A DNA stretch of 64,000 bases from Calothrix sp. 336/3 (GCF_000734895.2 NZ_CP011382.1:5372700-5436699); one strand, 5' to 3'; shown: positions 1 through 10,017, counted from the stretch's first letter. The notes: generated by a model from the letters alone, not told the origin. Program-made: numbers and translations.

Positions 1-1
1 A

Positions 2-85
2 TTTAGTCCGGAGTGGTTAAAAGGATTCGTAGAATTAACTGCTAGGGAAAATCCTGGCTGCCCCGAAGATTGGGAATTTTTATAG
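2..85 (+). CDS. C-terminal fragment of an unidentified protein (cut by window edge)
   Basis: The frame starting at base 2 is open from the window edge to a TAG at 83-85 and gives 27 residues ending in Asp-Trp-Glu-Phe-Leu. The composition (Trp, Glu, Pro, Asn, few rare residues) looks like a real protein tail rather than chance, but it is too short to assign to a family. It would converge with ftsQ across a long spacer. Confidence 0.4.
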   Translation, partial: FSPEWLKGFVELTARENPGCPEDWEFL

Positions 86-728
86 GTAAGCCCTTGGTTA
101 TTATCAAGTGTCATGGATTCACAAAGGTAGATAAACGACTTATAAAGGTGTTATTCACCTAGGAGTCAACTATAAGTTGAACGCCGCCATATTTTTAACG
201 CTGCTGTTGTTTCTTATCCAGCCTACCTCTGGGGAGGAGAGAAGGAAAAGAGACTTCGCCATCAAGACTGAGAAGTGTTTTTAAGGATGCTGTGTCACGG
301 GCTTTGAATCTCCCATTGCATCCCACACCCCAAGGCAACATATAGCTAATTCTAGAGAAGTATACCTATATTTACCTAAAATTGACCTGTATAACTTCCA
401 GCAAACCTTCAGATAGTCTCTGTAATTTTCTGGTTTTGGCTCAGTAGATGCTTGGTGTTGCCAAAAACTTCCCATTTTTCCTGTCAGTAATTCATCTCGG
501 TCATTAATTTTACAACTGTCAAGGTGATTTTTGTGTTTTTTTATGAATATGGATAACGATTTTATCCAATTTCTGTGGAAAACTAAGCAATCTTTTAGAT
601 TAATGAAGCAATTGTTGTTACTGAGTTGCCAAACACAAATACGGTCTAAATATGCGTGATTACGTATACACGTACTTAGAAAAACTGTCTTTTGACACAC
701 AAAAATTCCTATTCCTGGTATTACTTGT

Positions 729-752
729 AAAGACGCGCGATCGCACGTCTTT
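729..752. repeat. Palindrome around a HIP1 site
   Basis: Arms AAAGACG (729-735) and CGTCTTT (746-752) pair perfectly around a ten-base loop that contains GCGATCGC. Short palindromes of this kind are typical dispersed elements of Nostocales spacers. No gene-linked role is visible. Confidence 0.55.
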
Positions 753-1065
753 CTAGCTTTAATCATAAAATGCTGAATGCTAGGTTTTTGATGTGATGGC
801 AGGGAGCACAGAGCGATTCGCAAGTTTTATCCCTGTGATGATTAGTCAATTTCCTAATCTATCTGGCAATGGCGATAACTACGAAGGCTAGTAATAACTT
901 TGAGTTATACCATGAGGCATTTGAGATTTTGTCAGAGGAGTGAGGAATATGGTTATACCGCCCATCTAGAGAAAATAGATAAAAATGCCTGACGGGGTAT
1001 GGATTTTATCCATCTATCCATCGCATTCGTGGAAAAAATAGCTTTTACTTGGGTTGATTCCTTTA

Positions 1066-1119
1066 GCGATGCTCTAGGAAGAGACACCTTCGGCGATACT
1101 CTAGGAAGAGCCACCTTTG
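1066..1119. repeat. 27-bp tandem direct repeat, two units
   Basis: Units 1066-1092 and 1093-1119 start with GCGATGCTCTAGGAAGAG and GCGATACTCTAGGAAGAG and match at 24 of 27 positions. The following bases (1120-1133) continue in a related GC-rich style. It lies in a gene-free spacer and resembles the short dispersed repeats common in filamentous cyanobacteria. Confidence 0.6.
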
Positions 1120-1398
1120 GTGAACGCCATCACTAGATTTAGTTGATAGATGCTTTTTCACAAAGACATCATTACTTAAAATTGTCTAACATCTTGCACC
1201 CATACATCAGATGTTGCATTGCCAAGGAAAAAAATTTCTTCCTAGAGATATAATTCTCCAGTTACCCCCAAATGGGAAATCTGTAATTAAGGTAGCCCTG
1301 GTATTCTTTTCTGGAATATCAAAAATAACAGATATATTTATCAACTTCAAACCTTCTTCATGAGTATTATCTTTTTCAGAATCAGACTTACCCAGATT

Positions 1399-2283
1399 TC
1401 AAGGTTTTTCTGGTGGGATATCCTTAACTTTTTGGTTCATTTGTACTAAAGGAAAGTTAGGTTTTCTCAAGTCAATGTAGTCAATTTGTTGAGAATCTAA
1501 CTGTGAGTGTAAGTAGCGCATTTGAGTGAGTGTTTTGATTTGTTCTGGAATTTGTGAGCTAGGAGTGCCTAAATGTACGCTCCCTAATTCTGTTTTCAAG
1601 ATGAGATTATTGGAGTCTTGCCAATTAATTTCATTGACTTTTAGGGAGCTTTGGCTAATAGATTGGTAGAGTAATGCCCAGTAGAGGCGATATTGTTCTG
1701 GTAAGCCGATAACTTTCAGGCTAGGTAGTTTTGCAGATAACTTATCCGCAGTCATCTTATCTAGTGGCATCCATACACCCTTGGCATCAAGTAAACCTAC
1801 AGATGTTTTGTTCCTGTTGCTATTAGTAGATTTACCCCGAATTTTCACCCCGGTTGTGCGCTCGGCGATCGCCGTAGGCGGCTCTTTTGAGACCATCGCC
1901 ACTGGAATTCTTTCTTGTACCTGCACCAATAACCCTGGTGGGAATAGACGACGAGTTACCTGAGCTTGGACAATTATCGGTTGCTTTTGCAAAGTCTGAG
2001 CAATCTTTGCAGGTTCTATTCGCCACAGAGACTGAGGATAAGAGACGACAGTCAGAGATTGAATAGTTTCACTAGACATGAACTGATTCCCGGAAACTAC
2101 GATGTCTGAGGGCGTTCTAAGTATCCAAATTGGTTGAATAGTCACCCAAAGCAAAGCAATTGCCAAGGTAGTGACAGCAAAACTACGCCAAAACATTTGC
2201 AGAATTCGCATTTGTCTTTGCCGACGTAGTCGCTTGCGACGTTGGGCTAAATCTGTGCGGGAAACTGATATTATGCCAGCCAT
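1399..2283 (-). CDS. ftsQ: Cell division protein FtsQ/DivIB
   Basis: FtsQ is a bitopic divisome protein that links early division proteins to septal peptidoglycan synthesis. The protein (294 residues) has a very basic N-terminus (RRKRLRRQRQ), one membrane helix at about residues 30-50, then a POTRA domain starting near the sequence DIVVSGNQFMSSETI and a FtsQ-type beta domain. I chose the ATG at 2283 because GGAAGAGG lies just upstream; a GTG 15 bases earlier (2298) is also in frame. No ftsZ or mur gene adjoins it here, unlike the common ftsQ-ftsZ order. The assignment is firm at family level. Confidence 0.88.
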   Translation of the reverse strand: MAGIISVSRTDLAQRRKRLRRQRQMRILQMFWRSFAVTTLAIALLWVTIQPIWILRTPSDIVVSGNQFMSSETIQSLTVVSYPQSLWRIEPAKIAQTLQKQPIIVQAQVTRRLFPPGLLVQVQERIPVAMVSKEPPTAIAERTTGVKIRGKSTNSNRNKTSVGLLDAKGVWMPLDKMTADKLSAKLPSLKVIGLPEQYRLYWALLYQSISQSSLKVNEINWQDSNNLILKTELGSVHLGTPSSQIPEQIKTLTQMRYLHSQLDSQQIDYIDLRKPNFPLVQMNQKVKDIPPEKP

Positions 2284-2977
2284 GCAAACCTCTTCCACAC
2301 TCTTACTTCAAATCTTGGTTGCGCTCCTATGAACATTCAGTAATGCAAGTAATTTTTGACTCAAACCCTTATTGGGTAAGATAAAACCCTATCGTGGTGC
2401 TTTAAGTTAAGTAACACTGTACAGCAATTACATTGCGTAATGCAGTAATTGCAATTATTTCTATTAAAGTTTGTAGCCTTGACTTCTAGTTGAATGTAGC
2501 CTTTAGTCTGTGGGGTGATAGCCATCATCTACCAAAATAGGCTACAAAATAAGTCCTTGACAAAAAAAGTAGGAAATGTGTAGACAAAGAATGATGAGTT
2601 AAATCGACTTATATTTTTACCAAGTTGGATTATTGGGCGTGAGACAGGAGACTGGGAATGCTTTTTTGTTTTAATTGATTTTTTCCTGCCTTTCCCCTAA
2701 CCATTTTCCAATTATCAGGCTAGAATCAGACTTCCATAACCAAATAACCATCAAATTGCTACTAGAGATTGTCAAAACCTGGAAAACAGGTGTAAAAAAG
2801 ACAAATACACATAACATCTCAGGGAAAAGTAACAACTTTATCAAGTTGGGGCGATCGCTAGCCAGTATTTACAGCTACTGAGTCTCCCAATCAGCAATAG
2901 GATAGTACTTTCTCTCCACGCTGACAACATTGATCAAGGGTATTTGTATATAAACGTACAAATAAAATCGCATCTAC
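2284..2977. other. Divergent spacer between ftsQ and the ATPase gene
   Basis: This region of about 690 bases must hold the promoters of both flanking divergent genes. It is AT-rich and contains one HIP1-like site near 2852. A 68-codon frame at 2675-2881 has no ribosome binding site and no recognisable protein features, so I do not call it. I see no tRNA, riboswitch or strong hairpin. Confidence 0.5.
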
Positions 2978-4330
2978 ATGAAAAATACATTGAATTTATC
3001 ACGCTTTTTTAAAGCCTGTAATCCTAGCAGAACGCTAGTTATGGGTGATGCGGCGGACAGAAGATATTACATAGACTTTTCTGATGTCCGTGGTTGCAAA
3101 ATTGTAGAAGAGCTCCAGAGAACTATTACCCGTATTTCTCCTGATGAGCCAACTTGTCAGCTATTTACAGGTCACATAGGCTGTGGCAAATCTACAGAGT
3201 TACAGAGATTGAAAGCAGAACTAGAGCTTGCGGGATTTCACGTAGTCTACTTTGAATCCAGTCAAGACTTAGATATGGCAGATATTGACGTGAGTGACAT
3301 TCTTTTGAGTGTTGCCCGTCAAGTGAGTGTTAGTTTAGAAGCCATAGGAATTAAGCTACGACCAGGTTACTTTGCCAATCTATTCAAGGAAATAGGCGAT
3401 TTTCTGCAAACACCCATCGAATTATCCGCAGAAGCCGAGTTTTCCCTGGGAATTGCCAAAATTAGTACAAGAACCAAGGATAGTCCCCAGCTACGCAATC
3501 AACTGCGGCAATATTTAGAACCCCGCACCAATAGCATTTTGCAAGCGATAAACGAAGAAGTTTTAGATAAGGCTATTGAACAGCTAAAATATCGCGGACA
3601 AAAGGGACTAGTTGTGATTGTCGATAACTTGGATCGGGTGGATATGCGTCCAGTCGCATCAGGGCGATCGCAACCCGAATATTTGTTTATCGATCGCGGG
3701 GAACAATTACGTAGACTGAAGTGCCATCTTGTATACACAATTCCTCTGGCATTAATTTTTTCTAATGAATATGAAACCCTGAAAAATCGGTTAGGTGGAG
3801 GAATTGCCCCCAAAATCTTACCCATGGTACGGGTACGCCAACGTGACAATAGTGACTATGAACCAGGAATGCTGCTACTGCGACAGCTAGTTTTAGCGAG
3901 GGCATTTCCTGATTTATCCTGGGATGCGCGTCAAGAATTAATCTTGGAAATCTTCGATCACCCAGACACCTTAGATCGCTTGTGTCGTGTGAGTGGGGGA
4001 CATATCCGCAACTTACTCGGATTACTTTACAGTTGCTTGCAGAGACAGGATCCACCCTTTGCCCGTGAGTGTTTGGAAGCAGTAATTAAAGATTACCGTG
4101 ATGATTTGTTGCTAGCGATCAACGAGGAAGAATGGGAACTCCTCTACGAAGTTGTACACCAACAAAGTCTCAAGGGTGAGTCTGAGTATCAGAGACTATT
4201 ACGGAGTATGTTTGTCTTTGAATACCGCGATCCCGCAGGACGCTGGTTTGGTATTAGTCCAGCTTTAGCTGAAACAGAAAAAGTTTTAGCTTGGCAGCAG
4301 AAGATAAATATTAACGCCAAGTACTGCTAG
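2978..4330 (+). CDS. P-loop ATPase (AAA/STAND-like), partner of downstream WD40 protein
   Basis: This 450-residue protein is a predicted cytosolic ATPase of unknown substrate. Walker A is GHIGCGKST at residues 65-73, Walker B is LVVIVDNLDR at about 211-220, and a GGHIRNLL segment near residue 343 looks like a sensor-2 or arginine motif of AAA+ and STAND-type NTPases. The N-terminal 60 residues and the helical C-terminus match no domain I can name. No signal peptide or membrane segment is visible. It is followed after 285 bases, on the same strand, by the giant STAND-WD40 gene, which suggests joint function. The ATPase call is secure; the role is not known. Confidence 0.75.
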   Translation: MKNTLNLSRFFKACNPSRTLVMGDAADRRYYIDFSDVRGCKIVEELQRTITRISPDEPTCQLFTGHIGCGKSTELQRLKAELELAGFHVVYFESSQDLDMADIDVSDILLSVARQVSVSLEAIGIKLRPGYFANLFKEIGDFLQTPIELSAEAEFSLGIAKISTRTKDSPQLRNQLRQYLEPRTNSILQAINEEVLDKAIEQLKYRGQKGLVVIVDNLDRVDMRPVASGRSQPEYLFIDRGEQLRRLKCHLVYTIPLALIFSNEYETLKNRLGGGIAPKILPMVRVRQRDNSDYEPGMLLLRQLVLARAFPDLSWDARQELILEIFDHPDTLDRLCRVSGGHIRNLLGLLYSCLQRQDPPFARECLEAVIKDYRDDLLLAINEEEWELLYEVVHQQSLKGESEYQRLLRSMFVFEYRDPAGRWFGISPALAETEKVLAWQQKININAKYC

Positions 4331-4477
4331 GGTTTACTGCTCAGAGCGTAACAGATTCTCGACTTCTGGAGTAAATCGGGGATCTCAGCATCAATAATCG
4401 AAAAAATACTAGTGGTTGATGTGATTCATTTCACCAACTTTCAGGAATACAAGTATCTAACTCCCTAATGGTTAATA

Positions 4478-4494
4478 GGGAGCGAGACGCTTCC
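4478..4494 (+). repeat. Copy of the GGGAGCGAGACGCTCCC palindrome family (variant)
   Basis: The copy reads GGGAGCGAGACGCTTCC followed by ACTACA, one mismatch from the 17-bp consensus. It lies in the 285-base spacer between the ATPase gene and the STAND-WD40 gene. Other copies are at 24399, 34068, 36540, 48463, 56861 and 57000. Confidence 0.7.
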
Positions 4495-4615
4495 ACTACA
4501 TTCCCTGTTGACTCCTGCATATCGTTGTGGTTTGGACTTGCGAGAGATTGCTGATATCAAGTCTTGACTGACTTGTCATATTTAAAATTCCTTTTGACTA
4601 AACAATTACCAACCT

Positions 4616-7600
4616 ATGAAAGAGTGGCAATTCACCGCAGAGTCTGCAACAGAAAATACAAGTTCTCTGCAAAGGTTGATTAGGGCGATCGCCCTTTCTA
4701 AAGGACAGTTTTCCCTGATTTTAGTGCGGTGTAATTACTTACGACTCCGCCAACAAATTTTACATAATCTCCGTAACCTAACCCAGGATATGTATCTGCG
4801 GGAACTGGTTTTAGCTCCCAATATTTCCGCAGTTCATACCAGCATTGTCTCGGAATTATTTTTAGACAATCCGGCAGTCGCATCTGATTCCTTGCCTTCC
4901 TCTGTGATGGTGTTTGGTTTAGAGGCAGTCAATCATCTCGAAGATGTTTTGAGTGGAGTAAATAAGGCTAGGGATATTTACGCAGATACTTTTTCCTTCC
5001 CAATTGTGTTGTGGCTCACAGATGAAGTTGCAACTGCTTTGTCACGTCTTGCCCCAGATTTTAAAAGTTGGGCAGCCACAACCATTAAGTTTGAAATGCC
5101 CCAAGAGGATTTAATTGCTCTGATTCGTCAAGAGACAGAATCCCTATTTAAAAAAGTTTTAGCTACAGATGTTGAGAATTTTTTACCAAATACAGCCCTA
5201 GATTTAGATCCGAAATCCCAGCAACGTCGGGAAATCGAAGCTGCGCGCAATGACTTACAACGGTTGTATGGAGTGACATTAGAACCCGAACTGGCAGCGA
5301 GTTTAGAATTTGTTTTGGGGCGCGATCGCTATGCCAATGATCAAATTACTGAGGCGATCGCCCACTATCAAACTAGTATGAATATTTGGCATCGAGAGGT
5401 GGGTGTTGTCCGTAGTCACAAGGAAGAAACCCATATATCTAATTCCCTCTACCTCTTACCTGCTGCCATTCCCACTTCCCAGGAACGTCTGGGGGTAGTT
5501 CTGTTTAACCTCGGTTTATGCTACCGACGCTTGGCAGATTTACAACCCGCAAGTCGCATTCATTACTGGCAACAAGCACTATATTGGTTTAAACAGTGCC
5601 TCACGGTTTTAGAATGTGCCCAAAGACAAGATTTAGTCGCTAAATATATTTTGCCTGCTTGTAAAATGTTGCAAAATTTACAGGCTTGGCAAGAATTACG
5701 CAGCTTAGCACAGCAAGCATTGGCATTGCACCAAACCTGGGGTACAAAAGCTCAAATTGCCCAAGACTATGGTTTTTTGGCTGATGTTGCTCTTTCCGAG
5801 TTAAATTGGCTCCAAGCCCATGAATTAGGAAATACTGCCTTAAATATTACAGAAGAAGCAACAGATGTTTCCCGACAACACGAAAGCTGGTACCTATTGT
5901 TAATCGGACGAACTCAGCGTCATCTGGGCAAATGGGAAGAGGCAGTAAATAATTTAGAATGGGCAAGGGTAGTCTGTGAACTTCAGTATGATCCCGCCCT
6001 CTATTTAGAAATCATTGAAGAGTTGCGATCGCTCTACTTTTTTGAACGTCACGACTACCTGGAAGCATTTCGCCTCAAACAAGAAAAAATTCATATTGAA
6101 CATCAGTATGGTTTTCGAGCATTTATTGGAGCAACTCAACTACAACCCCAACGCTACAGAATCAATCCTGTACTCAAATCCCAAACCATCACCTCAATTC
6201 CGGAAGAAGTTGCCCAGGAAATTGCCGTCTCTGGTAGACAACAGGATATCAATCGCTTATTAGAAAGAATTACCCGTGCCGATTATAAATTGACAGTCGT
6301 CCATGGTCCTAGTGGTGTCGGTAAGAGTTCCCTATTGAAAGCAGGTTTAATTCCTGCCCTGAAACAGAAAGTCATCGGTGAACGTATACCATTGAGTGTC
6401 TTTCTCTCAGTTTATACCGATTGGTTAACAACCCTGGGAAGAAATTTAAATCAGGCGATCGTGCAAACAGAAGTCACCGTTGCCCAGGATTTTTATCCCT
6501 CAATCATTTTAGAAAAATTACGCGCCCTCGCGGAACGCAATTACACCATAATTTTAATTTTTGACCAATTTGAAGAGTTTTTCTTTGTTAATAAACAAGC
6601 CCACGAACGAAATCAGTTTTATCAATTTTTTAGCGAAATTTTAAATATTCCCTACGTAAAAGTAATTCTTTCTCTGCGAGAGGATTATCTCCACTATCTT
6701 TTGGAATTAGAGCGTCTCTGTGCTGCTAGCCAAGCAGATAACTATGACCTAGGTGTAATTAATAAAAATATTCTTGACAAAGATATTCGCTATTATCTGG
6801 GGAATTTTCCCAGTAAAGATGCGATTAGTATTATCCACAATTTAACAAAACGCTCCCATCACGAACTCAAAGATGAATTAATTCACCAATTAGTTAAAGA
6901 TTTAACCGTCGATGGCAACACTGTCCATCCCATTGAATTACAAATAGTTGGCGCGCAATTACAAACAGAAAATATCACCACTTTGATGGAATATCAAAAA
7001 TGTGGTGGCTGTGAAAAACTCATTCAACGTTGGTTAGAAGAAGTTATCAAAGATTGTGGTCGAGAAAACGAGCAATTGAGTTGGAAGTTACTCTTTGAAC
7101 TTACCGATGAGAAAGGAACTCGTCCTCTGAAAACAAATACAGAGTTAGTTGCTGCTTTATTGAAAGAAGCCAACGAAGCCGAAAAAGTTACAGCATCCCT
7201 ATCTTCTTTTACAACCTTAGAATTAGTTTTAGATATTTTAGTCGGCAGTGGTTTAGTTCTCCAAGTCAGACAAGAATCCGGCGATCGCTATCAATTAGTT
7301 CATGATTATCTCGTCGAACCGATTCGCCAAAAGAATAATTACGGAATCGTTGCCGAACTCGAAAAAGTCCGCTTTGAAAAAAATCGTGCCGAAGTTGCTC
7401 GTAAACTCAGTCAGGAACAGTTAACCCTAGTTCTCCAGCGACGACTCCGAGAAGCCAGAGCTGCTGGTATTGTTCTGGGGATCATGTCCGCTAGCATTGG
7501 TGGTTTGTGGTGGCAAGCAGATACCCAACGTCGTGCCGCCGTCCGCCAAACCCTCCGTGCCGAACGTAGTGAAACAAACCTCCGTATCAGTGCCGTTACT

Positions 7601-9634
7601 GCTGCCTCCGAAGCCCTCTTTGCCTCAAACAAAGAATTTGATGCCCTCCTAGAAAGTTTACGAGCTTGGCGACGACTGAAACAAGCGGGAGATGTGCCCC
7701 CTGATACTAAAATGCGGGTGGTAACAGCCTTACAACAAGCAGTCTATGGTGTCACGGAAATCAACCGTCTAGAGGCACATACAGATATTGTTTGGGGTGT
7801 CACCTTCAGCCCCAATGGTCAATTCCTCGCCTCCGGTAGCCGCGATCGCAGCGTCAAAATTTGGCGACCAGATGGTAGTCTCCTGCAAAGCTTGAAAGCT
7901 CACACCGACTCCATTACTAGCCTCAGTTTTAGCCCCGACAGTCAAACCCTTGTCTCTGCGAGCATCGATAAAACTGTACAGATGTGGCGCTTTAACCCCA
8001 TCACAGGGGAATTTGATCCCCAACCCTACAAAACCCTCAAAGCTCATGGTGACTGGGTGTACAGCGTCAATTTCAGCCCCAGTGGAGAGTTTTTGGCAAC
8101 CGGTAGTAAGGACAACAGTGTTAAAATTTGGCGACGTGACGGTCAACTGCTGAAAACCATCACCGGACATCAGGGTTGGGTGAACTGGGTAAGTTTTAGC
8201 CCTGACAACAAATCTATTGTTTCTGCTAGCGACGATAAAACTATCAAAATTTGGGGGTTGGATGGTAACCTGCTCACAACTCTCTCTGGACATACGGAAG
8301 GTGTGACAGTCGTTGCTTTCAGTCCCGATGGCAAAACTTTAGCATCTGCGGGGCGAGATAAAACAGTCCGTTTGTGGCGACGACAGGGTAATAAATTCCG
8401 CCTCTACAAAACTTTACGTCAACATAGCAGCACAGTTTGGAGTCTCAGTTTTAGTCATGATGGTCAAAAATTAGCTTCCGCCGGCGATGATAATGCTGTC
8501 AATCTGTGGAAAATTGACGGTAGTCTTGAGAAAACCTTTAAAGGGCATAGTGATGCTGTTGTTAGTGTGGCTTTTAGCCCAGATAGTAAATACCTGGCTT
8601 CCGCTAGTTACGACAAAACTATTAAACTTTGGAGTTTGGAACCTCCCCGTTTACCTGTGCTGCGGGGACATGAAGATCGGGTATTAAGTGTTGCCTGGAG
8701 TCCGGATAGTACCTTACTTGCTTCCGGAAGTCGGGATCACACCGTCAAGCTCTGGCAGCGCGAAAATAGCAGTCAAGGCGATACGATGCGTCTTTATCAA
8801 ACCCTTAAAGGTCATGAAAATCGGGTTGCTAGCGTTAGTTTTAGCCCTGATGGGGAAATTCTTGCCTCTGGTAGCTACGACAAAACCATCAAATTGTGGC
8901 AACGGGATGGTCGGTTACTGAAAACTCTCACAGGACATGATGGCAGTGTAATGAGTGTGAGTTTCAGCCCTGATGGTAAGTTGTTGGTGTCCAGTGGTAA
9001 AGATAAAACCGTGAGAATTTGGGATCGCCAAGGAAATTTACTGAAAACCCTCACCGGACACCGTGGTTGGGTAAATAGTGTGAGTTTTAGTCCCGACGGT
9101 CAAGTAATTGCCTCTGCCAGTGATGACCAAACAGTGAAATTGTGGCGCAAAGATGGCACTTTGTTAAGAACCTTTTCTCCCCACGACAGCTGGGTGTTAG
9201 GTGTGAGCTTTAGTCCCACTGATAATTTGCTGGCTTCTGCTAGTTGGGATAATACCGTCAGATTATGGCGCTGGGATGGAACTTTACTGAAAACTTTGCT
9301 CAGAGGTTACAGTGATAGCGTTAATGCTGTAACTTTTAGCCCCAATGGTGAAATCTTGGCTGCTGCCAGTTTTGATAGTACAGTCAAGCTCTGGAGTCGG
9401 GATGGTAAGTTGATTAAAACCCTGAGTGGTCATCGTGGTCCGGTGATGAGCGTGAGTTTTAGTCCAGATGGTCAAACCCTGGCTTCTGCCAGTGATGATG
9501 ACACGATTATTCTCTGGAATCTGAATTTTAATAACTTGTTATCCCGTGGCTGTACCTGGGTCAATGGCTATATTCAGCATAATCGGAATGTTGAACAGCG
9601 CGATCGCTACCTTTGCGAAGACTTCATTAACTAA
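4616..9634 (+). CDS. TPR / STAND NTPase / 14-repeat WD40 protein
   Basis: This 1672-residue protein is a predicted signal-transduction NTPase. Residues 1-180 form an alpha/beta domain without a recognisable P-loop. Residues about 200-510 are helical, TPR-like repeats. The STAND NTPase follows with Walker A GPSGVGKSS at 564-572 and Walker B LIFDQFEEFF at 647-656. A hydrophobic segment (GIVLGIMSASIGGLWW, near 950) could anchor the protein to a membrane. From about residue 1050 there are 14 WD40 repeats of the GH...SFSPDG...W type, enough for two seven-bladed propellers. STAND proteins usually use such repeats as ligand sensors that trigger NTP-driven oligomerisation. The output partner is unknown; the ATPase upstream is a candidate. 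Confidence 0.85.
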   Translation: MKEWQFTAESATENTSSLQRLIRAIALSKGQFSLILVRCNYLRLRQQILHNLRNLTQDMYLRELVLAPNISAVHTSIVSELFLDNPAVASDSLPSSVMVFGLEAVNHLEDVLSGVNKARDIYADTFSFPIVLWLTDEVATALSRLAPDFKSWAATTIKFEMPQEDLIALIRQETESLFKKVLATDVENFLPNTALDLDPKSQQRREIEAARNDLQRLYGVTLEPELAASLEFVLGRDRYANDQITEAIAHYQTSMNIWHREVGVVRSHKEETHISNSLYLLPAAIPTSQERLGVVLFNLGLCYRRLADLQPASRIHYWQQALYWFKQCLTVLECAQRQDLVAKYILPACKMLQNLQAWQELRSLAQQALALHQTWGTKAQIAQDYGFLADVALSELNWLQAHELGNTALNITEEATDVSRQHESWYLLLIGRTQRHLGKWEEAVNNLEWARVVCELQYDPALYLEIIEELRSLYFFERHDYLEAFRLKQEKIHIEHQYGFRAFIGATQLQPQRYRINPVLKSQTITSIPEEVAQEIAVSGRQQDINRLLERITRADYKLTVVHGPSGVGKSSLLKAGLIPALKQKVIGERIPLSVFLSVYTDWLTTLGRNLNQAIVQTEVTVAQDFYPSIILEKLRALAERNYTIILIFDQFEEFFFVNKQAHERNQFYQFFSEILNIPYVKVILSLREDYLHYLLELERLCAASQADNYDLGVINKNILDKDIRYYLGNFPSKDAISIIHNLTKRSHHELKDELIHQLVKDLTVDGNTVHPIELQIVGAQLQTENITTLMEYQKCGGCEKLIQRWLEEVIKDCGRENEQLSWKLLFELTDEKGTRPLKTNTELVAALLKEANEAEKVTASLSSFTTLELVLDILVGSGLVLQVRQESGDRYQLVHDYLVEPIRQKNNYGIVAELEKVRFEKNRAEVARKLSQEQLTLVLQRRLREARAAGIVLGIMSASIGGLWWQADTQRRAAVRQTLRAERSETNLRISAVTAASEALFASNKEFDALLESLRAWRRLKQAGDVPPDTKMRVVTALQQAVYGVTEINRLEAHTDIVWGVTFSPNGQFLASGSRDRSVKIWRPDGSLLQSLKAHTDSITSLSFSPDSQTLVSASIDKTVQMWRFNPITGEFDPQPYKTLKAHGDWVYSVNFSPSGEFLATGSKDNSVKIWRRDGQLLKTITGHQGWVNWVSFSPDNKSIVSASDDKTIKIWGLDGNLLTTLSGHTEGVTVVAFSPDGKTLASAGRDKTVRLWRRQGNKFRLYKTLRQHSSTVWSLSFSHDGQKLASAGDDNAVNLWKIDGSLEKTFKGHSDAVVSVAFSPDSKYLASASYDKTIKLWSLEPPRLPVLRGHEDRVLSVAWSPDSTLLASGSRDHTVKLWQRENSSQGDTMRLYQTLKGHENRVASVSFSPDGEILASGSYDKTIKLWQRDGRLLKTLTGHDGSVMSVSFSPDGKLLVSSGKDKTVRIWDRQGNLLKTLTGHRGWVNSVSFSPDGQVIASASDDQTVKLWRKDGTLLRTFSPHDSWVLGVSFSPTDNLLASASWDNTVRLWRWDGTLLKTLLRGYSDSVNAVTFSPNGEILAAASFDSTVKLWSRDGKLIKTLSGHRGPVMSVSFSPDGQTLASASDDDTIILWNLNFNNLLSRGCTWVNGYIQHNRNVEQRDRYLCEDFIN

Positions 9635-9669
9635 AAGTTCCAATAGGGAATACAGATGCTAAAAGCCCC

Positions 9670-10017
9670 TTATTCCCCTCTTTCACTCCCTTCCTCTGAT
9701 TTATCCTCCTCAGACTCTTCTGTGGCATTTGCCAGAAACGCTTGTAATCTCATCCGTTCAATGTAGGGCCAACCGCCTTCGGATTCTATATCTCGCAACA
9801 AAGCATATAGTGCCTGACGGTTATTTGGTAAATTTTCCTGAAAGAAGCCATCTCGAATTTCCCGATGTAATTTTTCTAACTGACGCAGTAATGAGAGGAG
9901 GGCGATCGCGTCACTCTGATACATCTGTGCGGCATTACTTACTACCGTCGTTATTTCCTGTAAATGCCAATTCAACTTATCTAAATCTAAATTATCTGAA
10001 TTCTTGCCTTTATTCAT
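9670..10017 (-). CDS. Conserved-looking hypothetical protein, acidic C-terminus
   Basis: The protein has 115 residues from the ATG at 10017, which follows AAGGGTGGC; an upstream in-frame ATG at 10047 is less likely. It is mostly helical (LLSLLRQLEKLHREIRDGFF) and ends in a Glu/Ser/Asp-rich tail. There is no signal peptide or membrane helix. It converges with the STAND-WD40 gene, 35 bases away. I recognise no family, and function cannot be stated. Confidence 0.65.
   Translation of the reverse strand: MNKGKNSDNLDLDKLNWHLQEITTVVSNAAQMYQSDAIALLSLLRQLEKLHREIRDGFFQENLPNNRQALYALLRDIESEGGWPYIERMRLQAFLANATEESEEDKSEEGSERGE

Larger units (their letters stand above)
86..1398. other. Gene-poor spacer with palindromes and a tandem repeat
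   Basis: No convincing gene is seen in these 1.3 kb. The only long reading frame (281-823, minus strand) lacks a ribosome binding site and has an implausible Cys/His-rich composition. The spacer holds a HIP1-containing palindrome at 729-752 and a 27-bp tandem repeat at 1066-1119. It separates the converging gene tail at the window edge from ftsQ. Confidence 0.6.

Noticed and set aside
281..823. 180-codon minus-strand frame in the 86-1398 spacer
   Set aside because: No ribosome binding site, Cys/His/Lys-rich composition unlike neighbours, and it runs through a HIP1 palindrome. It is probably chance.
2675..2881. 68-codon plus-strand frame upstream of the ATPase gene
   Set aside because: No ribosome binding site, no domain and low-complexity composition; it sits in the promoter region of the ATPase gene.
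7769..8293. 174-codon minus-strand frame in the WD40 repeats
   Set aside because: A mirror frame of the repetitive WD40 coding sequence; codon bias and domains fit the plus strand.
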